Source: Modestobacter caceresii
Lineage (GTDB): Bacteria > Actinomycetota > Actinomycetes > Mycobacteriales > Geodermatophilaceae
Direction: 5' to 3'
DNA length: 64,000 nt
Assembly: GCF_000761485.1 (NCBI RefSeq)
Contig: NZ_JPMX01000075.1
Span: 69,502 to 133,501, forward strand
The notes beneath the pieces were generated by a model. The model did no database searches and was not told the DNA's origin. It saw nothing but the letters and a program-made list of their open reading frames with translations. Below, piece after piece: positions 42,137-52,500 of this stretch; the stretch's first letter is position 1, and each line of letters opens with the position of its first letter. Both the position numbers and the translations under genes were made by a program.

Positions 42137-42174
42137 CCCGGCTCCGACCCGCCGCACGGCGGCCCGGAGCCGGG
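42137..42174. terminator. Hairpin after the ferritin-like gene
   Basis: CCCGGCTCCG pairs with CGGAGCCGGG over 10 bp, and the intervening bases hold a second small stem GCCG/CGGC. It lies five bases beyond the stop of the leftward gene at 42179. Confidence 0.6.
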
Positions 42175-42178
42175 GCGC

Positions 42179-43117
42179 TCAGTCCGGGATCCCGACGGCC
42201 TCCTTGGCCAGGGCGGCCAGCCGGGTCTGCACCGCGCTCACCACGCTGGAGCGCGCCTTGTGCGCCTCCTCGTAGCGGATGACCGCGTCGATCTCCTGCG
42301 GGTCGTCGAGCTCCTCCACCGCGGTGGCGATCTGCGCGGTCGACATCGAGTCGTAGCCGGTGATCGGCAGCTCGTCGGCGGTGAGGTCCCCGAGCTCGCG
42401 GCGGGTGGCGGCGACCGCCTCGGCCGCGGCACTGTCGCCCTCCCGCTCGGCGATGCGCTCGGCCCGGCGGAGCGAGGCGAGCCGGCCCACGGCGAGGGTC
42501 TCCCGCACGGCGCCGGTGAGGGCACCGGCCTGCTCACCGGCGTGCTGCGCGGTGTCCACGGCCCGGTTGACCGTGTTGGCCGCGAACCGGACCGGCAGGT
42601 TCGCCAGCTTGGTGGCGCCACCGGCCACCCGCTGGAACGGAGTGGCCACCAGCGCCGCGGGGCCACCGAGGGCCTGCTCGGCGAGGACGACGGTGAGCCA
42701 CTCGACGGTGGCCGAGTGCGCCCTGATCAGCCGCTCGGCGAGCGCCTTCACCTCCGCCTGCCCGGCGGTGTCGGCCAGCACCCTGAGGTAGGTGGCGCGG
42801 TCCAGGAGCTGGTGCTCCAGCTGGAGGTCCTGCAGCAGCGCCTCGTCGATCGGCTCCGCCTGCTCCAGCGTGCCCTTGACCAGGGCGCCGAGCCGGCCGA
42901 GCACGGGCGTGACGACGTCGGTCACCCCGCCGAGCTCGCGCAGCTGGTCGGCGATGGCGGTGCTGCGCTCGGCCGCGTGCTGGGCGTTCTGCTCCAGCTC
43001 CCGGCGGACGGCGTCGGTGCGCGCCTGGGCGACCCGGATCCGAGCGATCTGCTCCTCGGTGTGGGTGAGCGCCAACAGGGCGCGGAGCTGGGTGAGGAGG
43101 GGGGTGGTGTCGGTCAT
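42179..43117 (-). CDS. Ferritin-like helical protein
   Basis: A 312-residue, almost entirely α-helical protein without cysteines or signal peptide. The middle (LLQDLQLEHQLLDRATYLRVLADT with ALAERLIRAHSATVEWLTVVL) shows Glu and His residues in helical register, the pattern of ferritin-like four-helix bundles seen in stress proteins of actinobacteria. The N-terminal 60 residues and the last 90 residues are helices of the coiled-coil kind. A metal-binding role in oxidative or desiccation stress is plausible but not shown. ATG 43117 begins MTDTTPLL; a further 43 in-frame residues upstream look non-coding. Confidence 0.6.
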   Translation of the reverse strand: MTDTTPLLTQLRALLALTHTEEQIARIRVAQARTDAVRRELEQNAQHAAERSTAIADQLRELGGVTDVVTPVLGRLGALVKGTLEQAEPIDEALLQDLQLEHQLLDRATYLRVLADTAGQAEVKALAERLIRAHSATVEWLTVVLAEQALGGPAALVATPFQRVAGGATKLANLPVRFAANTVNRAVDTAQHAGEQAGALTGAVRETLAVGRLASLRRAERIAEREGDSAAAEAVAATRRELGDLTADELPITGYDSMSTAQIATAVEELDDPQEIDAVIRYEEAHKARSSVVSAVQTRLAALAKEAVGIPD

Positions 43118-43320
43118 GGGGACTCCAACGGGTTGGGTGTGACCGGACCCCTGCTGCATGCCCAGCGTGACCCGGGTGCCAACAACAGCAAGCGGTCGGC
43201 TGGCGATGACCGTCGTCACATCCGGGCGTGCGCAGCTCCCTCGCACTGGGCAGCCGCCAGGAGAGCCGTGCCGCGCACGGGCGAGGGCGTGGACAGTGGG
43301 GGGACACGAGGAGGTGAACG

Positions 43321-44151
43321 GTGGCGACGATGAGTGACCAGACGCGTGACCAGACGCGTGACCAGACGAGTGACGACGTGCGCGACCCCGACCTGGTGGC
43401 CGTGCAGGAGGGCCCCGAGGCGGCCAGCGAACTGACCCGTCCAGCCGGCCTGGACCGGGACAAGATCCTGCAGGCCGCCGTCGACTTCATCGACGAGGAG
43501 GGCCTGGCCGCCCTCACCATGCGCCGGCTGGGCTCCACGCTGGGCGTCGAGGCGATGGCGTTGTACCGGTACGTGCCCGGCCGGGAGGACCTGCTCGACG
43601 GGGTCGTCGACCGTGTCGTGGAGACGCTCTGGGACGACGAGGACGGCGACGACGTCTACATCGGTGACCACTCCGGCTGGCAGGACTACCTGGTCCGGCT
43701 GGCGCACGGGATGCGCCGGATCGCCCTCGCCCACCCGGCGGTCTTCCCGCTGGTCGCCAGCCGTCCGCCGGCTGCGCCCTGGGTGCGCCCACCGCTGCGC
43801 AGCCTGCGCCTGGTCGAGTCCTTCCTCGGCACGCTGCACGACGGCGGCTTCCCCGACCAGGCCGCCGTCGCCGCGTACCGCGCCTACTCCAGCTTCCTGC
43901 TCGGCCACCTGCTGCTCGAGGTCACCCAGATCGGTGCGCAGGTGAGCCTGCTGGACCAGCCCGAGGGCGACCCGCAGGCCCAGAAGGAGACCGACTTCGC
44001 CGAGTACCCGAACCTGGCGCGGACCGAGCCGCTGCTCGGTCAGGACAAGTCGGCGGCGGAGTTCGAGGAGTCGTTGGAGAACCTGCTGGACCGGCTGGAC
44101 CGGCTGCTGCACGAGGCGAAGAACTCCGGCGGCGACGTCGGCGACCTCTGA
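43321..44151 (+). CDS. TetR/AcrR-family transcriptional regulator
   Basis: A 276-residue regulator. The DNA-binding domain spans about residues 45-95 (RDKILQAAVDFIDEEGLAAL, TMRRLGSTLGVEAMALYRYV) and is followed by a tetracycline-repressor-like C-terminal domain (YLVRLAHGMRRIALAHPAVF). An unusual acidic 43-residue N-terminal extension includes three DQT(R/S) repeats encoded by 12-bp tandem units. GTG 43321 has GAGGAGGT six bases upstream; ATG 43330 is also possible. A perfect dyad at 44200-44216, 49 bases after its stop and ahead of the PRC-barrel gene, is a candidate binding site. The effector is unknown. Confidence 0.92.
   Translation: MATMSDQTRDQTRDQTSDDVRDPDLVAVQEGPEAASELTRPAGLDRDKILQAAVDFIDEEGLAALTMRRLGSTLGVEAMALYRYVPGREDLLDGVVDRVVETLWDDEDGDDVYIGDHSGWQDYLVRLAHGMRRIALAHPAVFPLVASRPPAAPWVRPPLRSLRLVESFLGTLHDGGFPDQAAVAAYRAYSSFLLGHLLLEVTQIGAQVSLLDQPEGDPQAQKETDFAEYPNLARTEPLLGQDKSAAEFEESLENLLDRLDRLLHEAKNSGGDVGDL
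43334..43369 (+). repeat. Three 12-bp tandem repeats in the TetR-family gene
   Basis: The unit GTGACCAGACGC occurs three times in succession (the third copy ends in A instead of C) and encodes repeated Asp-Gln-Thr-Arg. The repeats keep the reading frame, so copy-number changes would lengthen or shorten the N-terminus without frameshift. Confidence 0.85.
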
Positions 44152-44199
44152 TCGCGCCCGGCCCGGCCCCCGCTGGGTCGGAGAGTCCGACGAGGATGG

Positions 44200-44216
44200 C
44201 GTTTACGCCGTAAACG
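44200..44216. promoter_or_regulatory. Perfect 17-bp dyad before the PRC-barrel gene, candidate TetR operator
   Basis: CGTTTAC-GCC-GTAAACG is a perfect inverted repeat of 7-bp arms. GTTTAC/GTAAAC half-sites are typical for TetR-family operators, and a TetR-family gene lies just upstream. The site is 80 bases from the start of the stress-protein gene. Confidence 0.65.
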
Positions 44217-44296
44217 AGCGGGCACAGAGGTGTCTGACGACCGGCCGTCCCGAGACGGTGCACACCGGTCCACCAGATCCTCCGAAGGGAACGCCC

Positions 44297-45112
44297 GTGA
44301 TCACGCAGCAGGACATCACCAGCATCATCGGCAGCAACGCCGTGGATGCCGACGGCGACAAGCTCGGCAAGGTCGGCCAGGTCTACCTGGACGACCAGAC
44401 CGGCAGCCCCGAGTGGGCCACCGTCAGCACCGGCATGTTCGGCACCTCGGAGACCTTCGTCCCGCTGACCGACGCCACGGTCGCGGACGGCACCCTCCGC
44501 GTCCCCTACCAGAAGTCCAAGGTCAAGGACGCCCCCCGGGTGGACGCCGACCAGGGTCACCTCAGCCCCGAGGAGGAGACCGAGCTCTACCGCTACTACG
44601 GCGTCGGCGTCGGCACCGAGACCGCCCGGGTCGACACCACCCGGACCGACACCACCCGGACCGACACCGTCGGGACCGACGCCAACCGGCACGGCACCGT
44701 CGGCCACGACACGTCCGGCCCGACGACCGACGACGCGATGACCCGCTCCGAGGAGCAGATCCGGGTCGGCACCCAGCAGGTCGAGGCCGGCCGGGCCCGC
44801 CTGCGCAAGTACGTCGTCACCGAGGACGTGACGACCACCGTCCCGGTCTCCCACGAGGAGGTCCGGCTCGAGCGCGAGCCGATCACCGACGCCAACCGCG
44901 ACGAGGCGCTGGCCGGCCCGGCGATCTCCGAGGAGGAGCACGAGGTCGTGCTGCACGCCGAGCGTCCGGTCGTCGCCAAGGAGACCGTCCCCGTCGAGCG
45001 CGTGCGCCTGGACACCGAGACGGTCACCGAGCAGGAGACGGTGACCGACACGGTCCGCAAGGAGCAGATCGAGAGCGACGTCGACGGCGTCCGGGACACC
45101 GACCGCCGCTGA
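44297..45112 (+). CDS. PRC-barrel and DUF2382 (YsnF-like) stress protein
   Basis: A 271-residue hydrophilic protein. Residues 1-95 form a PRC-barrel (IIGSNAVDADGDKLGKVGQV, EWATVSTGMFG). A Thr/Asp-rich linker with DTTRTDT repeats (about 115-140) joins it to a DUF2382 domain (about 160-255; LRKYVVTEDVTTTVPVSHEE, HEVVLHAERPVVAKETVPVE), as in general-stress protein YsnF. A role in stress or desiccation tolerance is inferred from relatives. GTG 44297 has GAAGGGA upstream. The dyad at 44200-44216 and two hairpins after the stop define a likely single-gene unit. Confidence 0.88.
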   Translation: MITQQDITSIIGSNAVDADGDKLGKVGQVYLDDQTGSPEWATVSTGMFGTSETFVPLTDATVADGTLRVPYQKSKVKDAPRVDADQGHLSPEEETELYRYYGVGVGTETARVDTTRTDTTRTDTVGTDANRHGTVGHDTSGPTTDDAMTRSEEQIRVGTQQVEAGRARLRKYVVTEDVTTTVPVSHEEVRLEREPITDANRDEALAGPAISEEEHEVVLHAERPVVAKETVPVERVRLDTETVTEQETVTDTVRKEQIESDVDGVRDTDRR

Positions 45113-45118
45113 TCCACC

Positions 45119-45148
45119 GGGTCGGCCCGCCACACAGCGGGCCGACCC
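45119..45148 (+). terminator. First hairpin after the PRC-barrel gene
   Basis: GGGTCGGCCCGC pairs perfectly with GCGGGCCGACCC over 12 bp around a six-base loop, starting six bases after the stop codon. Confidence 0.75.
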
Positions 45149-45201
45149 CGCACCACCCCGCGACCGCGTCGGCCAGCCCCGCCCACCGGTCGCCCTGTAC
45201 C

Positions 45202-45243
45202 CGTCACGGTCGGCGTGCGGCTGCTCGCCCGCCGACCGTGACG
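45202..45243 (+). terminator. Second hairpin, followed by a T-rich tract
   Basis: CGTCACGGTCGGCG pairs with CGCCGACCGTGACG over 14 bp with a 14-base loop. The following bases are TCTTCTTCCC, giving the T-rich tail of an intrinsic terminator. It is 20 bases upstream of the next start, so it could also act in that gene's leader. Confidence 0.65.
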
Positions 45244-45263
45244 TCTTCTTCCCTGGAGCGACC

Positions 45264-45935
45264 ATGACCGGCAGCACCACCCCCTCCGACCCGTCCGATC
45301 GCAGCACCTCGGTCGGCGACAAGACCACCAGCTTCCGCAACAACGACGTGGACCCCGGCACCGGCGCACGCGCCAGCCGGGGCACCGTCCACGACGCCGT
45401 CGACCGCCAGCACGACCGCTTCGGTGGCATCAAGTGGGGTGCCGCCTTCTTCGGCTGGCTGTCCGCCAACGGCCTGGCCGTCCTGCTCATCGCGGCGATC
45501 TCCGCCGCCGGGGTCGCCATCGGGCTGACCGAGGGCGTCCCCTCCGTCGACGAGGCCGCGTCCAACGCCAGCGGCATCGGGATCGGCGGCGGCATCGCGC
45601 TGCTCGTCGTCCTCTTCCTGGCCTACCTGGCCGGTGGCTACGTCGCCGGCCGGATGGCCCGCTTCGACGGTGTGCGCCAGGGCATCGCGGTGTGGGTGGT
45701 CGGCCTGCTGGTCGTCCTCGCCCTGGCCATCGCCGGCGCGGTCCTCGGCTCGGAGTTCAACGTGCTCTCCGACCTGAACCTGCCGCGCATCCCGATCGAC
45801 GAGGGCACCCTCACGACCGCCGGCATCATCGCCCTGGTCGCCGTCCTGCTGGTCACGCTGCTGGGCGCCGTGCTCGGCGGCAAGCTCGGTGAGCGCTACC
45901 ACCGCAAGGTCGACCGGGCCGGCTTCGCCGCCTGA
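45264..45935 (+). CDS. Four-helix membrane protein with disordered N-terminus
   Basis: A 223-residue protein: about 55 hydrophilic residues (Thr, Asp, Arg-rich), then four hydrophobic helices (near 60-85, 105-125, 137-160 and 185-207). The pattern GGYVAGRMARFDGVRQGIAVW between helices two and three recurs in small actinobacterial membrane proteins of the YrzE/DUF3792-like kind. It lies 151 bases after the PRC-barrel stress gene and may share stress regulation, though two hairpins separate them. Function is unknown. A 21-bp hairpin follows its stop codon. Confidence 0.7.
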   Translation: MTGSTTPSDPSDRSTSVGDKTTSFRNNDVDPGTGARASRGTVHDAVDRQHDRFGGIKWGAAFFGWLSANGLAVLLIAAISAAGVAIGLTEGVPSVDEAASNASGIGIGGGIALLVVLFLAYLAGGYVAGRMARFDGVRQGIAVWVVGLLVVLALAIAGAVLGSEFNVLSDLNLPRIPIDEGTLTTAGIIALVAVLLVTLLGAVLGGKLGERYHRKVDRAGFAA

Positions 45936-45977
45936 CCGACTGCGGACCAGCCCGCTGGTCCGCACGCACAGCAGTCC

Positions 45978-46025
45978 CAGTACCGCCACCGTTGGCCCGG
46001 GGGAGGGCCAACGGTGGCGGTACTG
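45978..46025. terminator. Long perfect hairpin terminator
   Basis: The arms 45978-45998 and 46005-46025 are perfect complements over 21 bp (CAGTACCGCCACCG at the base) around a six-base loop. It lies 43 bases after the stop of the membrane protein. Part of the outer sequence GCAGT/ACTGC is repeated, so the stem may extend with a bulge. Confidence 0.8.
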
Positions 46026-46155
46026 CTGTGTCCGGGGTCGGTCCAGCCGGGCCACGGGGCGCCTGCCGGGGTGGCTGGGGCTGGTGAGGTGACACCCCGG
46101 ACACGGCCTGCGTGTTGCGCGCGTCGCAGCCGCCGGCGTCTCACATCGTGGCGCC

Positions 46156-46395
46156 ATGGCCTTCCCCTACCGCACGGCCCGGGCCGTGATGATGGTCGGC
46201 TCGCTGAACGACCCGGCCGGCCAGACGGCGCGGCTCATCGGACCGGCGCACGCCACCCTCGGGCTCAGCGGGGCACGCGGCCGTACCGCTCTCTGCGGCG
46301 CCTACGTGGCCCGGGACGAAGCGGTGCCGTGGCCCCCGCAGGCCGAGCTCTACGACGCCCTCTGCGCCGACTGCGACACCCTCGCCCGGCTCTGA
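46156..46395 (+). CDS. Small hypothetical protein
   Basis: A 79-residue protein with Cys residues at about 47, 70 and 73, the last two in LCADCDTL, possibly a partial zinc site. No hydrophobic helix and no recognised family. ATG 46156 is the start; no clear ribosome binding site is visible, so support is modest. It stands alone before the 2005-residue gene, with a 136-base gap. Confidence 0.5.
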   Translation: MAFPYRTARAVMMVGSLNDPAGQTARLIGPAHATLGLSGARGRTALCGAYVARDEAVPWPPQAELYDALCADCDTLARL

Positions 46396-46531
46396 CCGAG
46401 CGGGCCGCGGCGCCACCACCGCCGGCGAGCTGATCGGCGCACCGAGACCTCACCGGACATCGGCTGTCACACCCGTCCCACGAGCGGCTCGCCTGAGCGG
46501 AACGGTCCGTCCGACCAGGTACACAGACTCC

Positions 46532-49500
46532 ATGCGCAACGCGGCCGACCTCCAGGTGAGCTCCGAGGGCCCGGCGGCGGCGTCCTCGCCGTCGGTCTCG
46601 GTCGAGCTCAGGGTCAGCCCGGTGGTCAGCTACGCGCTCGCCGCCCTCGCCGTGCCGGTCGTCTCCCGGCTCACCCTCGCCGGCAGCACGTCGACCGTCC
46701 GCGGGGCGGCGCTCCGGCTGTCCGTGCAGGACGCCCAGGGCGAGCTCGCCCCCGCCGTCGAGCGGCTGGTCGACCTCGAGGCCGGCCGCACCACGGTGAT
46801 CGACGACGTCGGCCTCACCCTGGACCCCGCCACCCTCCGGCAGGGCGGGGAGCGCCGTCCGGGCTGGGTGCAGGTGGAGCTGGCGGCCGCAGGCCAGGTG
46901 CTGGCCGAGCATCGGGTGCCGGTGACGGTGCTGGCCGCCGCCCAGTGGCTGGCCACACCCCTGCCGCTGGCCCTGGAGGTGCTCGCCGCCCACGTGCAGC
47001 CGCAGCACCCGGCGATCACCGCGCTGGTCGCCGACGCCGCCACCCTCCTCCAGGAGGGCACCGACAGCAGCAGCATGACCGGCTACGCCGACGGGCCCGA
47101 ACGGGTCGACGAGGTGGTCGAGGCGATCACCTGGGCGGTGCGCCGCCGCGAGGTCCGGCACGGTCAGCCGCCGGCCGACTGGACCGGGTCCGGGCAGCAC
47201 GTCCGCGACCCCGGTGAGGTCCTCGACGGTCGGGCCGGCACCTGCCTGGACACCGTCCTCACCCTCGCCGCCGCCCTGGAGCACGTCGGCCTCCGCCCGC
47301 TGCTGTGGGTGGTCGAGGGGCACGCCTTCCTGGGCTACTGGCGGGAGGAGCGCAGCGCCGAGACGGCTGCGACCACCGATGTGGCAGCACTGGTGGACCT
47401 CGTCGACCAGCGCGTGATCGGCCTGGTCGAGACCACCCTGCTCACCGACCGCGGCAACACCACGCCCGACCTGCACGGCCCGGCCTACACCGCCTGGTTG
47501 TCCGGTGACCTCTCCCGGGTCCTCGGTGTCACCGACGTCCACCGCGCCCGCCTCGACGGCGTCCGCCCGCTGCCCGTCCACACCCGCTCGGCGGACGGCT
47601 CGGTCCAGGTGGTCGAGCCGCACCCGACCGCGGGCCAGGCCCCGACCCTCCCCGACGACCCGGCCCTCCCCGACGACCCGACGGCGCCCGGGGCCGACCA
47701 CCGCCCGCCTCCCCCGGCCCGGGTCCAGCAGTGGCAGGACGACCTGCTCGACCTCAGCCCGCGCAACCGGCTGATCGACTCCACCGAGGGCTCCGGGCTG
47801 CCGCTCACCGTGCCGCAGGACGCGCTGGCGACGCTGGCGGAACTGGTCAGCGGCGGGGCCACGCTGACCCTCCTGCCCAGTGACCGGGTCGCCGGCGTGC
47901 AGGCCGACCCCGGGGTGCGGACCGCCGGCGACCTGCCATCCCAGCAGCTGCTGCAGCAGCTCACCGAGCGTCGCTCGGTGCACGTCGACGTCCTGCACGC
48001 CGACTACCCGTCCCGGCTGCGCGGCCTCGCCCACCGGGTGCGCACGGTGGGTGAGCAGACCGGCGCCAACGGCCTGTACCTCGCCCTGGGCAGCCTGGTC
48101 TGGGAGCTCGACGGCCGCCCGCTGCGGTCACCGCTGGTGCTCGTCCCCGTCCTGCTCACCCCACCCGCCCACGGCGGCGGGTACCGGCTGACGGTCGACG
48201 AGGCCGGGAACAGCCTGCCGAACGGCTGCCTGCTGGAGCAGCTCCGCCGGGTGCACGGGCTCACCGTGCCCGGGCTGAGCGCCCTGGCCGACGACGGCGC
48301 CGACATCGACCCGGCCACGGCGGTGGAGGCGCTGCGTGCGGCGCTGGCCGCCGCCTCGCTCCCCCACCGGATCGAGGCGACCGCGGACCTGGCCGTCCTG
48401 CCGGTCGCGGCGTACCGGCTGTGGCGTGACCTCGACGAGCACTGGGCCGAGTTCGTGTCCAACCCGCTGGTCGCCCACCTGGTGCACGCCCCGACCGAGG
48501 CCTTCGTCGACCCGGCGCCCGCCCCCGCCGACCCGGTCGACCTGGACGAGCTCGCCGCGCAGTGCCCGGCGCCCGCGGACGCCGCCCAGCTGCACGCGAT
48601 CGCCGAGGCCACCGCCGGGCGGACGTTCGTGCTCGAGGGCGCGCCCGGCACCGGCAAGTCCCAGACCATCACCAACCTGCTCACCCGGGCCGTCGCCGAG
48701 GGCAAGCGGGTCCTGTTCGTCGCCGGGAAGCGCGCCGCGCTGGACGTCGTCGCCCGCCGTCTCGACGCGGTCGGCATGGGCCCGTTCGCCCTCGACCTGC
48801 ACGACAAGGGCAGCCGACCGGCCGTCGTCCGGGCCCAGATCCGTGCCGCGCTGGAGCACACGGTCGACGTCGACGCCCAGGGCCTGGCGGCCGACGCCGA
48901 GGAGCTGCGGTCGGCCCGGCGCAGCCTGCAGCACTACGCGGAACGGCTGCACGCGGACAACCCTGCGGGCCTGTCGCTCTACTCCGCCCGCACCGCCGTG
49001 CTGGCCGCGGCCGCCGACGTCGACCCGCTGCCGGTGACCGCCCGCTTCGCCGCTCGGGCCACCGCCGAGGTGGTCACCGAGGTGCACCGCGCGCTGGCGC
49101 TGCTGCCGGACATCGCCGGCCTGGCCCGCCCGTCGGCCGGGCACGCGTGGGCCTTCATCGACACCATCGAACTCGACATCACCGAGGTGCAGCAGGCCGC
49201 GGTCGCCGTCGACGCCGCCATCCGGGAGCTGCCGGGCGAGGGTGGGCTGGCCGCGGTCCTGCGGGCCGTCCGCACCCCGGAGGACCTGGACGCCCTGGTG
49301 CACCTGCTCGGCGGCCCCCGGATCGGGCTGGCCGTGCTCGACGAGGTGCGCTCCCCACGCTGGACGGCGGCCACCGACGACCTGCTCGGCGAGATCGCCG
49401 CGCTGGCCGCCGCGCCGCACCCCGGTCTGGAGGCGCTCACCCCGGCCGCCCTCGACCTGCCGCTGGCCGACCTGTTCGTCCAGGCCCAGGAGGCCGCCGC

Positions 49501-52500
49501 GGCGAGCTGGGTGGCGCGGCGCGGCAAGCTGGCCGCCGTCCGGGACCAGCTCACCCCGGCGCTGCGTCCGGGCGCCTCGATCAAGCCCGGCGACGTCCCC
49601 GAGCTGACCGCCGAGCTGCGGCGGGTGCAGACCGCCGTCCGGGCCCTGGCCTCGCGCGCCGCCGGCATCCCGGGGCTGCAGGTGCCGCCCGGGTGGAACC
49701 CCTTCACCGAACCGGGCCGGTCGGTCTTCGACGCCGAGGTGCGCTGGCTGCGCCGCGCCGCCGCCACGGTCGACGGCAGCGCCGGGTTCCCCGCTGCCGT
49801 ACGCAGGTTCCTCACCGCCGGCCCGGTGACCGACGCCTTCGGGGCCCGCACCGTGGCCCGGCTACGCGACGCGCTCCGCCAGCTGCTGACGGTCTGCGCC
49901 AGCAGCTCGGCGCAGCTGGGCGCGTGGAGCGGCGAGGACGGGCTGGTGCTGCGCTGGACGATGACCCGGCCGGAGCGCGGCGTCGAGTACGTGCACCCGA
50001 TGTCCCTGCGCCGGTGGGTCAGCCTGCTGGACACCCTCGAACCGCTGCGGCTGGCTGGGCTCACCGAGGCGCGGCTGCAGCTGCTGCACGGCGCGGTGCC
50101 CGCCGACGACGCGGTGCGTGCCTTCGACCGGGGGCTGGCCGAGGCCTCGGTCCTCGAGCGGCAGCAGGCCACCGGGCTGGACACGTTCGACGCCGGGCTG
50201 CACGAGCGCACCCTCGCCCGTTTCGGCGCAGCGTCCCGCGCTGTGCGGTCCCACCTGGTCGACGCCGTGCCGGCCGCGGTGCTGGCCGCCCGGCCGTTCG
50301 ACGCCGCCAGCAGCGATCAGGTCAGTGCCCTGCTGCGCGAGCTGGCCGAGCAGCGGTTGGGGGTGCGCGGCCTGCTCGCCACCCACGGTGACCTGATCAC
50401 CGCCGTCCTGCCCTGCGTGCTGGCCACGCCGGAGTCGGTGGCCCGGTTCCTCCCCGCGGTCGCCGACCAGTTCGACCTGGTCGTGTTCGACGAGGCCTCG
50501 CAGCTCCGGGTGGCCGACGCCGTCGGCGCCCTGGGCCGGGCCCGGTCCGCGGTGGTGGTCGGGGACAGTGCGCAGCTGCCCCCGCTGACCGCCGGCCTCG
50601 ACGACGACGCCGACACCGACGCGATCCCCACCGAGGCGAGCATCCTCACCGAGTGCGTGCAGGCACGGGTGCCCCAGCAGCGGCTGACCTGGCACTACCG
50701 CAGCCAGGACGAGTCGCTGATCGCCTTCAGCAACGCCCGGTACTACGGCGGCCGGCTCTCCTCCTTCCCGGCGCCGGCGCACGGGCCGGCCGCTGCTGCC
50801 CCGGACGGCCACGGGGTCTCCCTGGTTCAGGTCGAGGGCACCTTCGTGCGCTCCGGCCCCGGCCTGCGCACCAACCCGGTGGAGGCCCGCGCGGTCGTCG
50901 CCGAGGTCGTGCGCCGGTTCTCCTCGGCCGCCCCGGCGGTGCCGTCGATCGGGGTGGTCGCCTCGACCGCGCCACAGCGGACGCTGATCGAGGAGCTGCT
51001 GCGCGACTCCGGTGACCAGCGGGTGGTCGACGCGCTGGACCGCAGCGACGGCGAGGGGCTCTTCGTCAAGGACCTGGACAACGTGCAGGGTGACGAGCGG
51101 GACGTCGTCTTCCTCTCCACCGTCTTCAGCGCCGACGCGCGCGGCCGGCTGCCCCTGGACCTCGGGCTGCTGAGCCGCAGCGGCGGGGAGCGGCGGCTGA
51201 ACGTGGCCGTCACCCGCGCCCGCCGGCAGGTCGTCGTCGTCAGCTCCTTCGCCCCCGAGCAGCTGGACGCCGACCAGACCACGTCGACGGGGGTCGAGCA
51301 CCTGCGCGCCTACCTCGACCTCGCCGCCCGCGGCACCGATGCACTCCCCCGCACCGGGACGTCGCTCGACCGGCACCGCGACGACGTGGCCGCCGCGCTG
51401 CGCGCCCGGGGACTGGTGGTGCGCACCGACGTCGGCCTGTCGGGCTTCCGCCTCGACCTGACCGTCGCCCGCGAGTCGGCGCCGGACGCCCCGGTGCTGG
51501 CCGTGCTGCTCGACGGCCCGGCCTGGGCGGGGCGCCAGACGGTCGGGGACCGCGACGGCCTCCCGGTCGAGGTGCTCCGGGAGCTGCGCTGGCCGGCGGT
51601 GGAGCGGGTGTGGCTGCCGAGCTGGCTGGCCGACCGCGAGGCCGTGCTGACCGCGCTCGAGGCGGTGGTGGAGGCGGCGTCCCCCGCCCCGGCAGCCGTC
51701 GAGCCCCAGGTCCGGGTCGAGGTCGAGGAGCCGCCCTACGACGGCCCGCTGGCCGACGTCATCCCGCTCCGCCCGCTCGCGGCCCGGGTCACGCCGGCCC
51801 CCGAGCCCGACCCCGACCCCGTCGTGGTCGAGCCCGTCGTGGCCGAGACGGACCCCGAGCCGGTCGCCGTCGCCGAGCCGGCCGCCGTCCCGGAGCCGGT
51901 CGCCCCGCAGCCAGCGGCGACGCCCGCACCGGCCCCGCCGAAGCGCGCCGCCGGGACGTCGCCGAAGGCGCCCGCCAAGGCTGCCCGCAGCCGTGCGCCG
52001 CTGGACGAGGAACAGCCGTTCATCGCCTGGGCGCCGAAGCCCGCCGGGGAGAAGAAGCAGCTGGACCAGCTGAGCGACCCCGCCGTCGCCCGGCTGGTCC
52101 GCCGGGTGCTCACCGCCGGCCTCAAGGCGGAGGGGCCGGTGCACCGCGACCGGCTGGCCCGGCTCACCGCCGCGGCGTTCGGACTGTCCCGGGTGACCGA
52201 GGCCCGGCGGGACGCCCTGCTGGCGCTGCTGCCGGCCAGCGCCGTCGACGGCGACTTCCTGTGGCCCGCCTCGATCGACCGGGCGCCATGGCGCTGGTTC
52301 CGCCGTCAGGCCAGCAGCACCGCACGCCCGCTGGAGCACGTGGCGCCGCAGGAGATCGCCAACGCGATGGTGGCGCTGTGCCGGGCCGGCACCGGCCTGT
52401 CCCGCGACCAGCTGCAGCTCCGGACGCTCGAGGTCTTCGGCCACCGCCGGCGCACCGCGGCCCTGCTGCCGCTGCTGGACGCCGCCCTGGCCGACGCCGT

